Source: CAYGUK01 sp964352985 (GTDB lineage: Bacteria; Pseudomonadota; Gammaproteobacteria; JAHCLG01). From it: a stretch of 55,441 bases of DNA. The stretch is taken from the NCBI GenBank assembly GCA_964352985.1, contig CAYGUK010000012.1:1-55441 (forward strand). The letters are read 5' to 3'. Shown piece by piece: positions 1-9,281 of the stretch (positions within the stretch are counted from its first letter, which is position 1; each line of letters begins with the position of its first letter). The translations under genes and the position numbers were made by a program. The notes beneath the pieces are model-generated. The model ran no database searches and was not told the DNA's origin. It was given only the letters and a program-made list of their open reading frames with translations.

Positions 1-996
1 AAACACCTCTACGGACTGAACAAAAATAGGCCCCCCATATTCGAGAGCGCAAAAGCCATCGCTCACCCTGAAAAAAGGCAAGATATCTGCCATGAGCTAA
101 ATCAGCACCCCATCATCTGTCGCCCTTCCCCTGGCTATTGTGTCTATTCTCTGAGCTATAAAAGTGGCTCTTCGGTATTGCGTGAAATTGGTCGCTTAAG
201 AGAAATAGCCTTCCGCCAAGCCGGTGAAGGAAGTGGGTTAAGGCGTGATATTGATGAATATGATCACTACTACCAGCATATATTGCTTTGGAGTGAACAA
301 GACCTTGAAATTGTAGGAGCCTACCGCATTGGTCACTATGATGAGATCATGGCTAAGTACGGCGAACAAGCATTCCCACTTTATACTCAAACATTAATTA
401 ATTTTAGCGATAGGTTAACGCCCTACCTGCAACAAAGTTTAGAACTTGGGCGTAGCTTTATACAACCCAAATATTGGGGCAGACGTAGCCTCGATTATCT
501 ATGGCAGGGTGTCTTTGCATATATTAGAGATCACACCAATGCACGCTATGTCTTTGGCCCAGTGAGTATCAGTGGGACATTGCCAAAATTAGCTAAAGAT
601 CTTTTGGTTTATTTTTACCTATCCCATCATGGCACAAAACCCGAACTGGCTAGCCATAAGATCCCTTACCATATTGAAAGTGACAGCCTGGCAATTTGCG
701 AAGATATTATTCAGGGTAAAGATTATCAAACTGACTACATCGCGATGAAATCTCACCTAGATCACCTCGGTTGTAGTATCCCTACACTCTACAAAAAATA
801 TACCTCCCTTTGTGAGCCTGGAGGTGCCAAATTTCTCTGTTTTGGCATTGACCCAGAATTTGGCTATTGTATAGATGGGCTTATTCTTACTGATCTGAAA
901 ATGCTCAAGCCCAAAATGCGTGAACGTTATATCGATCGTTTAAAAGAATCAAAACCAAAGGATAAGGAAAAAGGGATTGTTAAAGAACTTCATTAG
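1..996 (+). CDS. OlsB/hemolysin-type N-acyltransferase, 5' end outside window
   Basis: The frame is open from base 1, so the gene begins upstream and only its C-terminal 331 codons are seen. They match the COG3176 'hemolysin'/OlsB group of GNAT-fold enzymes, which move a fatty acyl chain from acyl-ACP to an amine, as in ornithine-lipid synthesis. Telling stretches are LREIGRLREIAFR, the following GEGSGLRRDID, LEIVGAYRIG, and near the end LCEPGGAKFLCFGIDP and CIDGLILTDL. In OlsF-type proteins a PlsC-like O-acyltransferase domain precedes this part, but whether one does so here cannot be seen. The 3' end overlaps the penicillin-acylase gene by 20 bases, which suggests translational coupling. 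Family assignment is good; the amine substrate is unknown. Confidence 0.75.
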   Translation, partial: KHLYGLNKNRPPIFESAKAIAHPEKRQDICHELNQHPIICRPSPGYCVYSLSYKSGSSVLREIGRLREIAFRQAGEGSGLRRDIDEYDHYYQHILLWSEQDLEIVGAYRIGHYDEIMAKYGEQAFPLYTQTLINFSDRLTPYLQQSLELGRSFIQPKYWGRRSLDYLWQGVFAYIRDHTNARYVFGPVSISGTLPKLAKDLLVYFYLSHHGTKPELASHKIPYHIESDSLAICEDIIQGKDYQTDYIAMKSHLDHLGCSIPTLYKKYTSLCEPGGAKFLCFGIDPEFGYCIDGLILTDLKMLKPKMRERYIDRLKESKPKDKEKGIVKELH

Positions 997-3283
997 TTTT
1001 CTAGCGCAGCTGCTATTGGCGGCAAGGTTACTCATTCGCCGCCTCTTCTACCGACCCCGTTCACAATCACTCAAAGATAGACTTGAATTTTTTCAAGATT
1101 TAAATGCCCCTTTTCATAAAGAAGTAACAATCTATTGGAATAACCACCAAGTTCCTTTTATTGAGGCCGAAGATGACCAAGATGCCGCTTTTGCGTTAGG
1201 AATGGTTCAGGCACATTTGCGGCTTGGTCAAATGGAATTGAGTAAACGCATTGCCTACGGTCGGATTTCGGAGATACTAGGCCCTGCGGCAATCGAAGTT
1301 GATAAAGCCTTGCGTACCTTAGGTGTTGCGAGAAATGTTCAACAAACACTAGACAAAATGCCTAATGAAAGTCGGCAGTGGCTAGAGTCATTCACGGATG
1401 GGGTTAATTTTTACAAGGCAAAATTAACCCACCTTCCACATGAAACCTTGATGCTCGATCTAAAACAAGAACCTTGGCAAGCAGCTGACACCTATGCAAT
1501 AGAACGTTTAGGCGGGGCTGACGCTAATTGGCCCGCCTTATTTAATATGCTGCAGCTTCGAAAACACCACAAATGGGACGAAATCTGGCAAGACTTGCAA
1601 AAGAGCACACCTGCAATGCCTGTTGATTATACAATGGGAGCCTCAAGGAGATATCGTCTCAGAAAGAATCGTTTCAATATTAACTTTCTAAACAAAATTC
1701 TGCAGAACATGCGTAAAGCTGGAAGTAACAGCTTCGCGATTTCACCTGAAAAAAGTCACAAAAATGCCGCAATGATCGCAAGCGATCCACATTTAGGCAT
1801 ATTAATACCCAATATCTGGCTCATAGCAGGCCTCAAATGCCCCTCAATGCACGCAGTGGGCATGATGGCTGCTGGAATGCCTGTATTCGGCTTTGGGCGC
1901 ACCAAAGACATTGCCTGGGGCGGAACTAACTTACGCGGCTGGAGCTCCGATTTAGTAGATGCATCCACCTTAGCGCAAGAGTCATTCAAAATTGAGCATC
2001 ACCATATAAAAACTCGTTTTTGGAAAGACACAAACTTTGAGGTTAAGCTTTCTCCTTATGGCCCCGTGATATCAGACATACCCTATCTTTCACTGCAGGT
2101 AGAGCAGGCTGTCGCATTACGTTGGGTGGGGCATGAAGCCAGCGATGAGATTTCTGCCATGCTTCAAGCCGCAAAGGCAAAATCTATAAAAGAATTTCAA
2201 GAATCCTTAAATGGTTTCGCAGTTCCGGCACTCAATTTTACTGCTATCGACAAATTAGGGAACATTGGGCACTTTTATGCCAGCTGGTTTGCACAAAGAG
2301 ACCATGATTTCCCGCTAGATGCATTTCAAACTATCAACGAACATACAAAAGCTTGGTCAAATCTACTCAAGGCGAAAGACCTGCGCCACAATGTGAATCC
2401 AGCAGCTGGATTCGTTGCCTCAGCGAATAACCGCCCGCTGAATGCACAACCTACCCCACTAGGCTGGCTCTTTTCTTCGAAAGACCGTGTGACACGAATC
2501 TCTAAACGCATTCAAAATATTAAACGCTTAGATTTAGACGACCTTATTTCTATTCAGCAAGATACTTTTTCAAGCTCTAGCAAAAAACTTAAATCACGAT
2601 TAATCTTCATCAGTCAGTCGCTCAATCTGTGCAAAAAAGAAAAAAAAGTCATCCAAGCCCTAGAACTATGGGATGCTAAATATGACGCTCAGTCACAGTC
2701 TGCACTTATATTTGAGGCTGTTTTGAGTAAGTTAGCAGACGAAGTATACGGCAGACTACACCGTCAAGAGGAGGTCAAACTCTGGATGGAAATGGGGCAA
2801 TTAAAGGAGAAACTCATCCATCTGCTAGAAACCCGTCGCGAGACAATTCCCAATGAAGCCATTCACTCTGCCTTAATGGCAGGCTACCCATATGTAAACT
2901 CCGACAAAGTATGGGGAACAGTGCATAAAACAAGGTTGCAGCACCTCCTCGGCCATTTACCTCTTTTTGGAAGACTTTACCGTATCAAGGATATCCCTTC
3001 TGGTGGCAGTCAAGAAACTGTCATGAAGTCTGCTCACGAACTCACAGTGAAAAAGCACGCGGCGCACTACGGTGCTCAAGCTAGGCATATTTCTTCTATG
3101 GAATCCTTAAATGAAAATTATTTTGTTCTACTGGGGGGGCAAGATGGTTGGATTGACAGCGAAAACTACATTGATCAAGCAACACTTTGGTTTCAAGGTC
3201 AATACATTAGGGTTCCTCTTGACATAAAATCGGTAGAGGAAGAATTTAAAATTAAATTCAACTTTAATAAAAAGAAAGGTTGA
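977..3283 (+). CDS. Penicillin acylase family N-terminal-nucleophile hydrolase
   Basis: A 768-residue protein of the penicillin amidase (S45) family, which hydrolyses amides, including acyl-homoserine lactones and N-acyl amino acids in known members. Order: a hydrophobic N-terminus (about residues 5-25), an alpha-chain region to about 245, then the autoprocessing site RKAGSNSFAI, whose Ser250 would become the beta-chain N-terminal nucleophile. Downstream, ASDPHLG, GWSSDLVD and SANNRP are family-typical. The best start is TTG at 977, with AAGGAAAAAGGGA just ahead of it, giving a 20-base overlap with the upstream acyltransferase. The protein is probably exported or membrane-anchored and then cleaved into two chains. 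The substrate is unknown; the neighbour suggests a lipid amide or other acyl amide. Confidence 0.85.
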   Translation: MLKNFISFLAQLLLAARLLIRRLFYRPRSQSLKDRLEFFQDLNAPFHKEVTIYWNNHQVPFIEAEDDQDAAFALGMVQAHLRLGQMELSKRIAYGRISEILGPAAIEVDKALRTLGVARNVQQTLDKMPNESRQWLESFTDGVNFYKAKLTHLPHETLMLDLKQEPWQAADTYAIERLGGADANWPALFNMLQLRKHHKWDEIWQDLQKSTPAMPVDYTMGASRRYRLRKNRFNINFLNKILQNMRKAGSNSFAISPEKSHKNAAMIASDPHLGILIPNIWLIAGLKCPSMHAVGMMAAGMPVFGFGRTKDIAWGGTNLRGWSSDLVDASTLAQESFKIEHHHIKTRFWKDTNFEVKLSPYGPVISDIPYLSLQVEQAVALRWVGHEASDEISAMLQAAKAKSIKEFQESLNGFAVPALNFTAIDKLGNIGHFYASWFAQRDHDFPLDAFQTINEHTKAWSNLLKAKDLRHNVNPAAGFVASANNRPLNAQPTPLGWLFSSKDRVTRISKRIQNIKRLDLDDLISIQQDTFSSSSKKLKSRLIFISQSLNLCKKEKKVIQALELWDAKYDAQSQSALIFEAVLSKLADEVYGRLHRQEEVKLWMEMGQLKEKLIHLLETRRETIPNEAIHSALMAGYPYVNSDKVWGTVHKTRLQHLLGHLPLFGRLYRIKDIPSGGSQETVMKSAHELTVKKHAAHYGAQARHISSMESLNENYFVLLGGQDGWIDSENYIDQATLWFQGQYIRVPLDIKSVEEEFKIKFNFNKKKG

Positions 3284-3457
3284 ATTGCAGAAGCTCCCTT
3301 TTATAAGACCATCTTAAAAAGACAGGCACAAAAAAATAACAAGCAATCCATAAAAAATTATTTTTCTGAAACGACCAAGTGGAAGGCTAGAATTAAAGTT
3401 ATGGTGAAATAGATAGGTGGCAAAAAAACGAATCCAATAATAACCACATAAGAATTG

Positions 3458-3533
3458 TGGCGTCCCCAAGGGGATTCGAACCCCTGTTGCCGCCGTGAAA
3501 GGGCGGTGTCCTAGGCCTCTAGACGATGGGGAC
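3458..3533 (-). tRNA. tRNA-Glu (anticodon UUC)
   Basis: Read on the minus strand, the 76-base gene starts GTCCCCATCGTCT and ends TGGGGACGCCA, with the CCA encoded. The acceptor stem GTCCCCA/TGGGGAC, the anticodon stem CCGCC/GGCGG around loop CTTTCAC, and the T-loop GGTTCGAATCC are all intact. It lies 39 bases downstream of tRNA-Ala and is probably co-transcribed with it. The minus-strand sequence beyond it reaches a run of seven T's about 30 bases further on, without a convincing hairpin. Confidence 0.97.
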
Positions 3534-3572
3534 GCAAGATATGAAAATATAAATTGCATCAAGCCTAATTTG

Positions 3573-3645
<73 letters not shown>

Positions 3646-3675
3646 ATTCTCTGGGTGCTATGACACGAGGTGCGA

Positions 3676-3704
3676 ATTCTACGCTGCAGCATACATCATG
3701 TCAA
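3676..3704 (-). promoter_or_regulatory. Sigma-70 promoter of the tRNA-Ala/tRNA-Glu unit
   Basis: On the minus strand there is a perfect -35 TTGACA (3699-3704), a 17-base spacer, and -10 TAGAAT (3676-3681). A GC-containing discriminator follows, as expected for a growth-rate-controlled stable RNA promoter. Transcription would start near 3668, about 23 bases ahead of tRNA-Ala. Confidence 0.75.
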
Positions 3705-3757
3705 GCAGTATTAACCAGTTAAGTGCATGATTCTACATTATCTTAGCGTCTTTTGGG

Positions 3758-3848
3758 GAAATAAAAGACTGAAGAATACATGTGCTATACACGTAGGGCG
3801 TTATCGATTTACTTAGTCGCTTCACAATGGATTGTGATGTGACTAAGT
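3758..3848 (+). repeat. 91-bp direct repeat, copy 1
   Basis: Aligns without gaps to 5335-5425; about 78 of 91 positions agree by eye. Shared blocks include GACTGAAGAATACA, GTGCTATAC and CACAATGGATTGTGAT, the last being a small palindrome (CACAAT GG ATTGTG). The two copies share orientation and bracket the orphan gene at 4641-5297. No coding potential is apparent in the repeat. Confidence 0.8.
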
Positions 3849-4165
3849 TAGTGAATATTCTTTTGCTTTAAAAGTTAAAGGGAATGCAATGACACCACTT
3901 GTTACAGGATCTTTAGGTATTTCAGGGTATAGAAGATTTTCAAAAAAACGCATAGTAGTTCCTTTTTTTCAAATTTAGGGTATTCATCTAAGGATGACTA
4001 TACAAAATAAGTGAGGTAATTTTTGATAAGGATAACAACACTGTCGCAAAAAAATTCACTATCGTATTCCAGAAGAATCATTTTTAATTCCTGGTTTTGG
4101 ATATGCGATGAATTAAATACTATTGTATAAAATATTTGGGTTAGAAAACCTAAGAGGAAAATAAA

Positions 4166-4329
4166 ATGTTTTATCAACCTCCAAGCTCAAGATTTTTCAA
4201 TACATCGTTAATAGCTGAATCAGAAATAAGCTTTTAGCACAGCGTATTTTGATGGTTTCGGATGGTCACCAAAGCTTTTCAACTTCGACAGGTATCACAA
4301 ATCATTTCTCATTGAAGCATTATCATTAA
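4166..4329 (+). pseudogene. Possible decayed short gene (frameshifted)
   Basis: An ATG at 4166 follows the good ribosome site AAGAGGA and encodes 23 residues starting MFYQPPSSRFF before TAG at 4235. From there, a different frame stays open for about 33 codons (LLAQRILMVSDGHQSFS...) to TAA at 4327. The join looks like a single indel in a once longer gene. No family is recognised. It could also be a chance open frame, hence the low confidence. Confidence 0.25.
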
Positions 4330-4640
4330 TTCAATATGTTGGGTTAATTTAAAGATACAAACTGTTCTAAGCAGGACAAGGCCAACCTAAATAAGTTAGT
4401 AATAGGCTCATTTTTGGGCATAATGACGAGTTTAATAGATATCTCCTCCGGTCATTTATATATATTCTCTTTAACTCATTGTTTTATATTAATAAATCTA
4501 ATCAATCCTTTAAATACAAATAATCTAAGACATTTATATGTTTACTATTGTGCATATAAATAATATCATACTCACTAATTATTCAGATAGGTGTCCCACT
4601 TTTGCACTCAATATATTTAATCCCACAAGGCCAATTTGCC

Positions 4641-5297
4641 ATGGACTTCAGTACGTATGGATCCTTTGATAGCAATTATGCAATTCGATTAATTGCTAAA
4701 ATGTGTGATTTTGCAAAAAACCCAAGACAAGCTAGAGACTCACTCATAATAATGCATTCGAATCTTGCTAGTGCTATGGAAGTTGAAACTTCTCATCATT
4801 TTTTTATAAAAATCTCGAGTGCTTCTAATATTACAGGTGATGCCATTAGAATCCCCGATGCACAGCTAAAGATATCCATTTTCACTAAATCTGAAGATAA
4901 TCCAGATCGCTATGTGGAAACTGACATAATTAAATGGATAGAGCAAAATAAAAAGAATTACAACTTCAATAAAATGTATCCGAAAAAAATTACTGCTGAA
5001 GCTTGGATGTTAACACGGTTAAAGCAATATGAATCAGAACAAGAGATTCTTTTCAGTTCTGTAGGTGAAATTCCCACAGAAAAATTAGCAGACCAACTCG
5101 ACAAATTGCAAATTCTTTATGCTTTATCTCTTTTCTTTTGTAAAGATGGTCACATACCTAGAAATACAATATCTCTTGCAACCCAAATATTTTCACATGT
5201 TACCAATACTGACGAGGATAGAGATAGTTTTGTCAAATTATTCACTCGAGATGGTGAGTCATTAGCTCAACGTGCAATAAAAAGATTTGGCCATTAA
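4641..5297 (+). CDS. Orphan protein, unknown function
   Basis: A soluble-looking, mostly helical protein of 218 residues from the ATG at 4641 (AAGG ten bases ahead). A TTG at 4602, behind AGGTG, would add 13 residues. No signal peptide, membrane segment or catalytic motif is visible. The sequence is rich in K, I and N with short charged helices (for example ARDSLIIMHSN and DEDRDSFVKLF). It stands alone between the two copies of the 91-bp direct repeat, in otherwise eroded DNA, so it may be recently acquired. A host-directed effector is possible, but nothing in the sequence proves it. Confidence 0.6.
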   Translation: MDFSTYGSFDSNYAIRLIAKMCDFAKNPRQARDSLIIMHSNLASAMEVETSHHFFIKISSASNITGDAIRIPDAQLKISIFTKSEDNPDRYVETDIIKWIEQNKKNYNFNKMYPKKITAEAWMLTRLKQYESEQEILFSSVGEIPTEKLADQLDKLQILYALSLFFCKDGHIPRNTISLATQIFSHVTNTDEDRDSFVKLFTRDGESLAQRAIKRFGH

Positions 5298-5334
5298 TGT
5301 CAGTGACAAAAATAATTGTATATGGCACAGTTAC

Positions 5335-5425
5335 GAAATAAATGACTGAAGAATACAGGTGCTATACCCGTAAGGTGTTATCAATTTGCTTTGTCGTATC
5401 ACAATGGATTGTGATCTTATTAAGT
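5335..5425 (+). repeat. 91-bp direct repeat, copy 2
   Basis: Second copy of the element at 3758-3848, same orientation, no indels, about 86% identical by eye; it starts 38 bases after the orphan gene's stop codon. The conserved palindromic core CACAATGGATTGTG suggests a protein-binding or structured-RNA role, or the ends of an ancient duplication or insertion. Confidence 0.8.
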
Positions 5426-5817
5426 GGTAGAGATCTAGTTAAAAAATAGATAAGCCCCTTGATTCAACTTTTGGAATACAATAAAGACACTTACCGATAG
5501 ACTAAGTTTTAACATGTCACATAATAGAATTATTATTGAATATTTTTTTCATATATTTTGAAGTAAAATTGGTTGTTTTAAGATTGTAAACGTTTAAACA
5601 TTAATTCATCGTAATTAAAAATTATTAAAGCTAAATAATCTGGACCATCGATTTTGCAATATTATTATCCATTAATCTAGAATATTTCTACTATTAAAAT
5701 TTTCTAAAAAAATACCAGTAATAAAATAACACTAAAAGCTTAGAAATTACTTTATTACTGGCTAGATTGCCTAAACAAGGCAAATGTGATGCTAATTAAT
5801 TTTGTTAATTAATACAT
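5426..5817. other. Intergenic, no gene seen
   Basis: Very AT-rich DNA between the second direct repeat and the end of the ChaB gene. Nothing coding is visible. Its only clear structure is the 11-bp inverted repeat at 5715-5761. Confidence 0.5.
5715..5761 (-). terminator. Inverted repeat downstream of ChaB gene
   Basis: Arms CCAGTAATAAA (5715-5725) and TTTATTACTGG (5751-5761) can form an 11-bp stem with a 25-base loop, 57 bases past the ChaB stop codon. It could terminate the minus-strand transcript, but the long loop and absent U-tract make this uncertain. Confidence 0.3.
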
Positions 5818-6066
5818 TCAATTTACTGAAGCTTTGTAACGAGGCGCCCAGCTATTTGTTTTTTCATTTTTTTTATAATGCTTTTTTACAGCAAACCACG
5901 CGACCTGGGTAGCAACATCGATTTGTGAATCATCAATATCGCCTACATTTGTTGCTTCATATAAATCTATAGCATTATTATACGCGACTAAAAATATTTT
6001 CTGGGCGGGCATAGGTAATGATTCTTGAATATTTTTGGGTAATTCAGTTAACTTAGTATGTGACAT
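5818..6066 (-). CDS. chaB: ChaB family protein
   Basis: An 82-residue small soluble protein matching the ChaB domain, first described as a putative regulator of the ChaA cation antiporter in E. coli; the true role is not settled. Visible family features are LPKNIQESLP near the N-terminus, AQKIFLVAYNNAIDLYE, and the core VAWFAVKKHYKK (about residues 54-65). Length is close to the E. coli protein (76). The start ATG sits behind a strong AAGGAG. It is a single-gene unit: the next minus-strand gene upstream, gltX, is 279 bases away, and no chaA is nearby. Confidence 0.85.
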   Translation of the reverse strand: MSHTKLTELPKNIQESLPMPAQKIFLVAYNNAIDLYEATNVGDIDDSQIDVATQVAWFAVKKHYKKNEKTNSWAPRYKASVN

Positions 6067-6287
6067 ACGAACTCCTTCTAAAATAAATAACAGACTTCAT
6101 TTAAAAAATAACAAAAGATATAATTGTGAATTAATTATTAGAAAATAACGGTTGGTGGATAATCATGTATTTGTAGAAATTTGAAATCAGTTTTAACATT
6201 TTCCATCAGAAAAAATATTTCACTCCAATTGTTTTAACAATTTAGATCATCCTAACATATGAAAAATAATTTTTAAACCCCAGTTGC

Positions 6288-6318
6288 ATATCATAACAAT
6301 AAGGTATTGTTATGATAT
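6288..6318 (-). terminator. 14-bp inverted repeat just 3' of gltX
   Basis: Perfect arms ATATCATAACAATA and TATTGTTATGATAT with a 3-base loop, 27 bases after the gltX stop codon. The position fits a terminator, but the stem is AT-rich and the T-rich tract follows only some 20 bases later, so a protein-binding palindrome is an alternative. Confidence 0.45.
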
Positions 6319-6345
6319 AGCAAATTGGTTCTGCTTGTTGAAAAG

Positions 6346-7737
6346 TTACGCTACTTTCTCTAACAATGTTTTTAATCGCGTGACACAGTTTTCTTGACCA
6401 ATTGAAAACATGGTTTCATCGATAGATGGCGAAACTGTTGAACCTGTTACCGCAATTCGCAAAGGTTGTGCGAGTTTGCCGAGTTTTAACTCGAATTCTT
6501 CTGCGACTTGATGAATCACTTGATGAATCGGATCTTTTTCCCAGGGGGTTAATTTTTCATAAAGTGATAACGCTTTTTGTAAAGCAGGGATCACTTCAGG
6601 TTTAATAAATTTGTCGATAGCTGCTTCATCATACTGTGAAATGTCTTTATAAAAATATCGGCTTTTATCGGCGAGTTCTTTTAGAGTTTTGCTTCTTTCT
6701 CTTTGGAGAGTAATGATATGAGATATGTCAGGTTTTTCTAAATGAGTTATCCCAATTTCATTAAATTGCTTCGTAACTGCTTGCTTAAAATGAGCAGGAT
6801 CTAAGGTTTTCATGTAATGCTGATTTAGCCATAATAATTTTTCGGGATTAATACTTGCCGCGGATTTGTTAATATCGGCTAAATCAAACCATTGACAAAT
6901 TTCTGCTATTGAAAAAATTTCTTGATCGCCATGAGACCAACCTAAGCGGATTAAATAGTTAATTAACGCTTCGGGTAAAATACCATCTTGTTCGTATTCC
7001 ATGACACTGGCGGCACCATGTCTTTTTGAGAGTCGTTTACCATCAGGTCCTAAAATCATCGGCGCATGCGCATAAAGAGGTTGTTCACCATTTAACGCAA
7101 GTAAAATATTAATTTGTCTTGGTGTATTATTGATATGATCATCACCTCTAATCACATGAGTGATTTTCATATCCATATCATCAATGACCACCGTAAAATT
7201 ATACGTTGGCATGTTATCACTGCGAATGATAATCACATCATCTAATTCACTATTATTCACGGTGATTTCGCCGTGAATTAAATCGGTGAATTTAACTTCA
7301 CCGTGTTCTGGATTTTTAAAACGGATCACACTGTTGTCAGAATGTGATAAATTTTTATGACGGCAATGACCATCATAACGGGGTTTTTGTTTTGCTTGTA
7401 ATTGATCGTCGCGTAATTTTTCTAAACGTTCTTTTGAACAATGACAATGATACGCCATGTTTTTATCGACGAGTTGATTGGCGATGTTGCGATAAAGATC
7501 AAGGCGATGTGTTTGATAAACTATTTCTTCATCAGGGGTGAGTTGCAACCATGACATGGCATCCAAAATTGCTTGGGTTGATGCTTCGGTGGAACGCTCG
7601 CTATCGGTGTCTTCGATTCGTAATAAAAACTGACCTTGGTGTCTTTTAGCATAGGCATAACAAAATATCGCCGTGCGTGCGCCACCGATGTGTAATGTGC
7701 CAGTGGGGCTAGGGGCAAAGCGAGTGCGAACGACCAT
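6346..7737 (-). CDS. gltX: Glutamate--tRNA ligase
   Basis: A class I aminoacyl-tRNA synthetase of 463 residues that charges tRNA-Glu in the cytoplasm. The HIGH-type signature PTGTLHIGG lies at residues 11-19 and the KMSKS loop is KRLSK at 234-238. The zinc ligands Cys98, Cys100, Cys125 and His127 sit at exactly the E. coli positions. The C-terminal anticodon-binding helical part is complete (LRIAVTGSTVSPSI...). It is a monocistronic unit on the minus strand. It belongs to the bacterial-type enzymes; whether it is strictly discriminating toward tRNA-Glu cannot be read from sequence alone. Confidence 0.97.
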   Translation of the reverse strand: MVVRTRFAPSPTGTLHIGGARTAIFCYAYAKRHQGQFLLRIEDTDSERSTEASTQAILDAMSWLQLTPDEEIVYQTHRLDLYRNIANQLVDKNMAYHCHCSKERLEKLRDDQLQAKQKPRYDGHCRHKNLSHSDNSVIRFKNPEHGEVKFTDLIHGEITVNNSELDDVIIIRSDNMPTYNFTVVIDDMDMKITHVIRGDDHINNTPRQINILLALNGEQPLYAHAPMILGPDGKRLSKRHGAASVMEYEQDGILPEALINYLIRLGWSHGDQEIFSIAEICQWFDLADINKSAASINPEKLLWLNQHYMKTLDPAHFKQAVTKQFNEIGITHLEKPDISHIITLQRERSKTLKELADKSRYFYKDISQYDEAAIDKFIKPEVIPALQKALSLYEKLTPWEKDPIHQVIHQVAEEFELKLGKLAQPLRIAVTGSTVSPSIDETMFSIGQENCVTRLKTLLEKVA

Positions 7738-7808
7738 GATATTTCCTCAATGTTGGTTAAAGTATGTTATTGTAGCAATATCTCTTGGGAGTTCAAATCA
7801 CAAAATGG

Positions 7809-9281
7809 TTAGGCATTTTTTTTGTGGTTTAATCGTTGATTTATCTCTGTTATCCAATCAATTAGATTATTCGTATCATTGATATCACCATAATAATAAT
7901 AGTTGGGTTGATAAGCTTGATTCGATCTTCTTTTTCGATTTCGATGCAGTTTCATGGGAAATGCCAGTTTCATGATTTTGCTGGGTAATTCAACTTTTCG
8001 TTCTTCAGTGTAATTAGTATCGGCATTGGTATCATGGCCCACTAAATAAACGTGAGGAAGAATCAAAGCGTGATCAAGAAAGGTTAAACATGATGAACCA
8101 CAACGACCGTCGGTTATTAAAAATAAATTGCCGTCATATTTTCTCTTTGGGATGCCATTTGGAAATAGTGGTTCCATTTTGGTTGTGGGTGTGCGAACAA
8201 GAGGGTGGTGGTGATAGGCTTTTTCCATTTCTTTGACGAGTGCGCTTCTATCATGGTAAATATCAGAGTTTTCGCCAAATACTTTTTTAATATAAGGTAA
8301 TTCAACATTTTTTAAGTAGGCGATATTGTTTTTTGATACACGCCATTCTGTATAATGATTTTGTTCGTAAGTTATAATTTTTTCATTAACATAATCTTTA
8401 CCGTATAAATTTGCTAGGAGTTGATCGCCCCAATCGGCATTTCCACCACGATTTCCACGCAAATCTATGATGATATATTTTTTTTGTCGCCAGTTTGGCG
8501 CTTGATTGACTAAAAAATCTAATTTTTTTTCGTCGTCTGGCGTGTTAGCAGAAAAAGTGGGTAGGCTGATAAAAATACCATTTGGTTGTAATTCATCGAT
8601 ATAAAAGGAATTCGGTTTATTGTAAACGGCTCGAGAAATTAAAATATTATCTGACATAGTCGACCAGTGTAATTTGATGTTGTAATACCGATGATTTTTT
8701 TCAAATTGACATTGCTTTGGTAGGGAAATAAAAGGATTGCCGGTATTTAACAAAAGATATGGTGCGTATTCTATCCAATTTGCTACTAAATTTGCATTTC
8801 CAAAATAAGGAAAAATATTTTTTAACATTAATTCATTTGGTGTAAGATGATCGCATTTAATTAAGCGGGCATTAATCGGGGGCTTATTTTTTGCTTGATA
8901 GGAATAATCAGAAACCAAATAATGGTGGTTATATAAGTGAACAAAAAAATTAGGCCATTTTACAATAAAGTCATGATGAAATTTGTCACTGAGTTTTATA
9001 TAAATATGACCATCATGAAATCCATTGACATAATAAGCAAGCGTATAATAATAACCAGCAAAATCATCGACAGTTAACGCCATTTGTTTTGCTTGGTTAT
9101 AACCGTCTACTTTCCATATATTATAAGCGGTGTGGTCTTTATCGACACTGCCTGGTGTTTGGGTATCAATTTCTTGATATATTTTACTTAAATCATTATA
9201 AGTGGTCTTCGCCCAATTAATTTGTGCAAAAGCGCTTAGGGTAAATAAGCAAAACAAAATAATAATGATCCCTTTAGCCAT
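7809..9281 (-). CDS. S41-type (C-terminal processing) peptidase, secreted
   Basis: From ATG at 9281 this is 490 residues with a signal peptide (AKGIIIILFCLFTLSAFAQ) for export. The S41/tail-specific protease fold shows in IIIDLRGNRGGN (about 271-281) and ITDGRCGSSCLTF (about 389-401), where one of the paired serines (396/397) would be the nucleophile. A long N-terminal region and an NGFHDGH motif, typical of S41 relatives, precede it. The start codon overlaps the stop of the binding-protein gene as ATGGCTAA, behind AAAGGAAA, so the two are translationally coupled. Starts upstream of 9281 would lie inside the partner gene and destroy the signal peptide. Substrate unknown. Confidence 0.75.
   Translation of the reverse strand: MAKGIIIILFCLFTLSAFAQINWAKTTYNDLSKIYQEIDTQTPGSVDKDHTAYNIWKVDGYNQAKQMALTVDDFAGYYYTLAYYVNGFHDGHIYIKLSDKFHHDFIVKWPNFFVHLYNHHYLVSDYSYQAKNKPPINARLIKCDHLTPNELMLKNIFPYFGNANLVANWIEYAPYLLLNTGNPFISLPKQCQFEKNHRYYNIKLHWSTMSDNILISRAVYNKPNSFYIDELQPNGIFISLPTFSANTPDDEKKLDFLVNQAPNWRQKKYIIIDLRGNRGGNADWGDQLLANLYGKDYVNEKIITYEQNHYTEWRVSKNNIAYLKNVELPYIKKVFGENSDIYHDRSALVKEMEKAYHHHPLVRTPTTKMEPLFPNGIPKRKYDGNLFLITDGRCGSSCLTFLDHALILPHVYLVGHDTNADTNYTEERKVELPSKIMKLAFPMKLHRNRKRRSNQAYQPNYYYYGDINDTNNLIDWITEINQRLNHKKNA

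Larger units (their letters stand above)
3646..4640. other. Gene-poor region between the tRNAs and the orphan at 4641
   Basis: About 1 kb with no intact gene. It holds the tRNA promoter, copy 1 of the 91-bp direct repeat, a 29-codon open frame beginning near 3889 behind AAAGGGAATGCA (no recognisable product), and the probable decayed gene at 4166-4329. The rest is AT-rich with many stops in all frames and looks like eroded DNA. Confidence 0.5.

Noticed and set aside
3314..3562. 82-codon open frame on the minus strand
   Set aside because: It runs through the tRNA-Glu gene and includes its bases as codons; the tRNA is certain.
7521..7718. Open frame inside gltX
   Set aside because: Shadow of a certain gene in another frame, no ribosome site.
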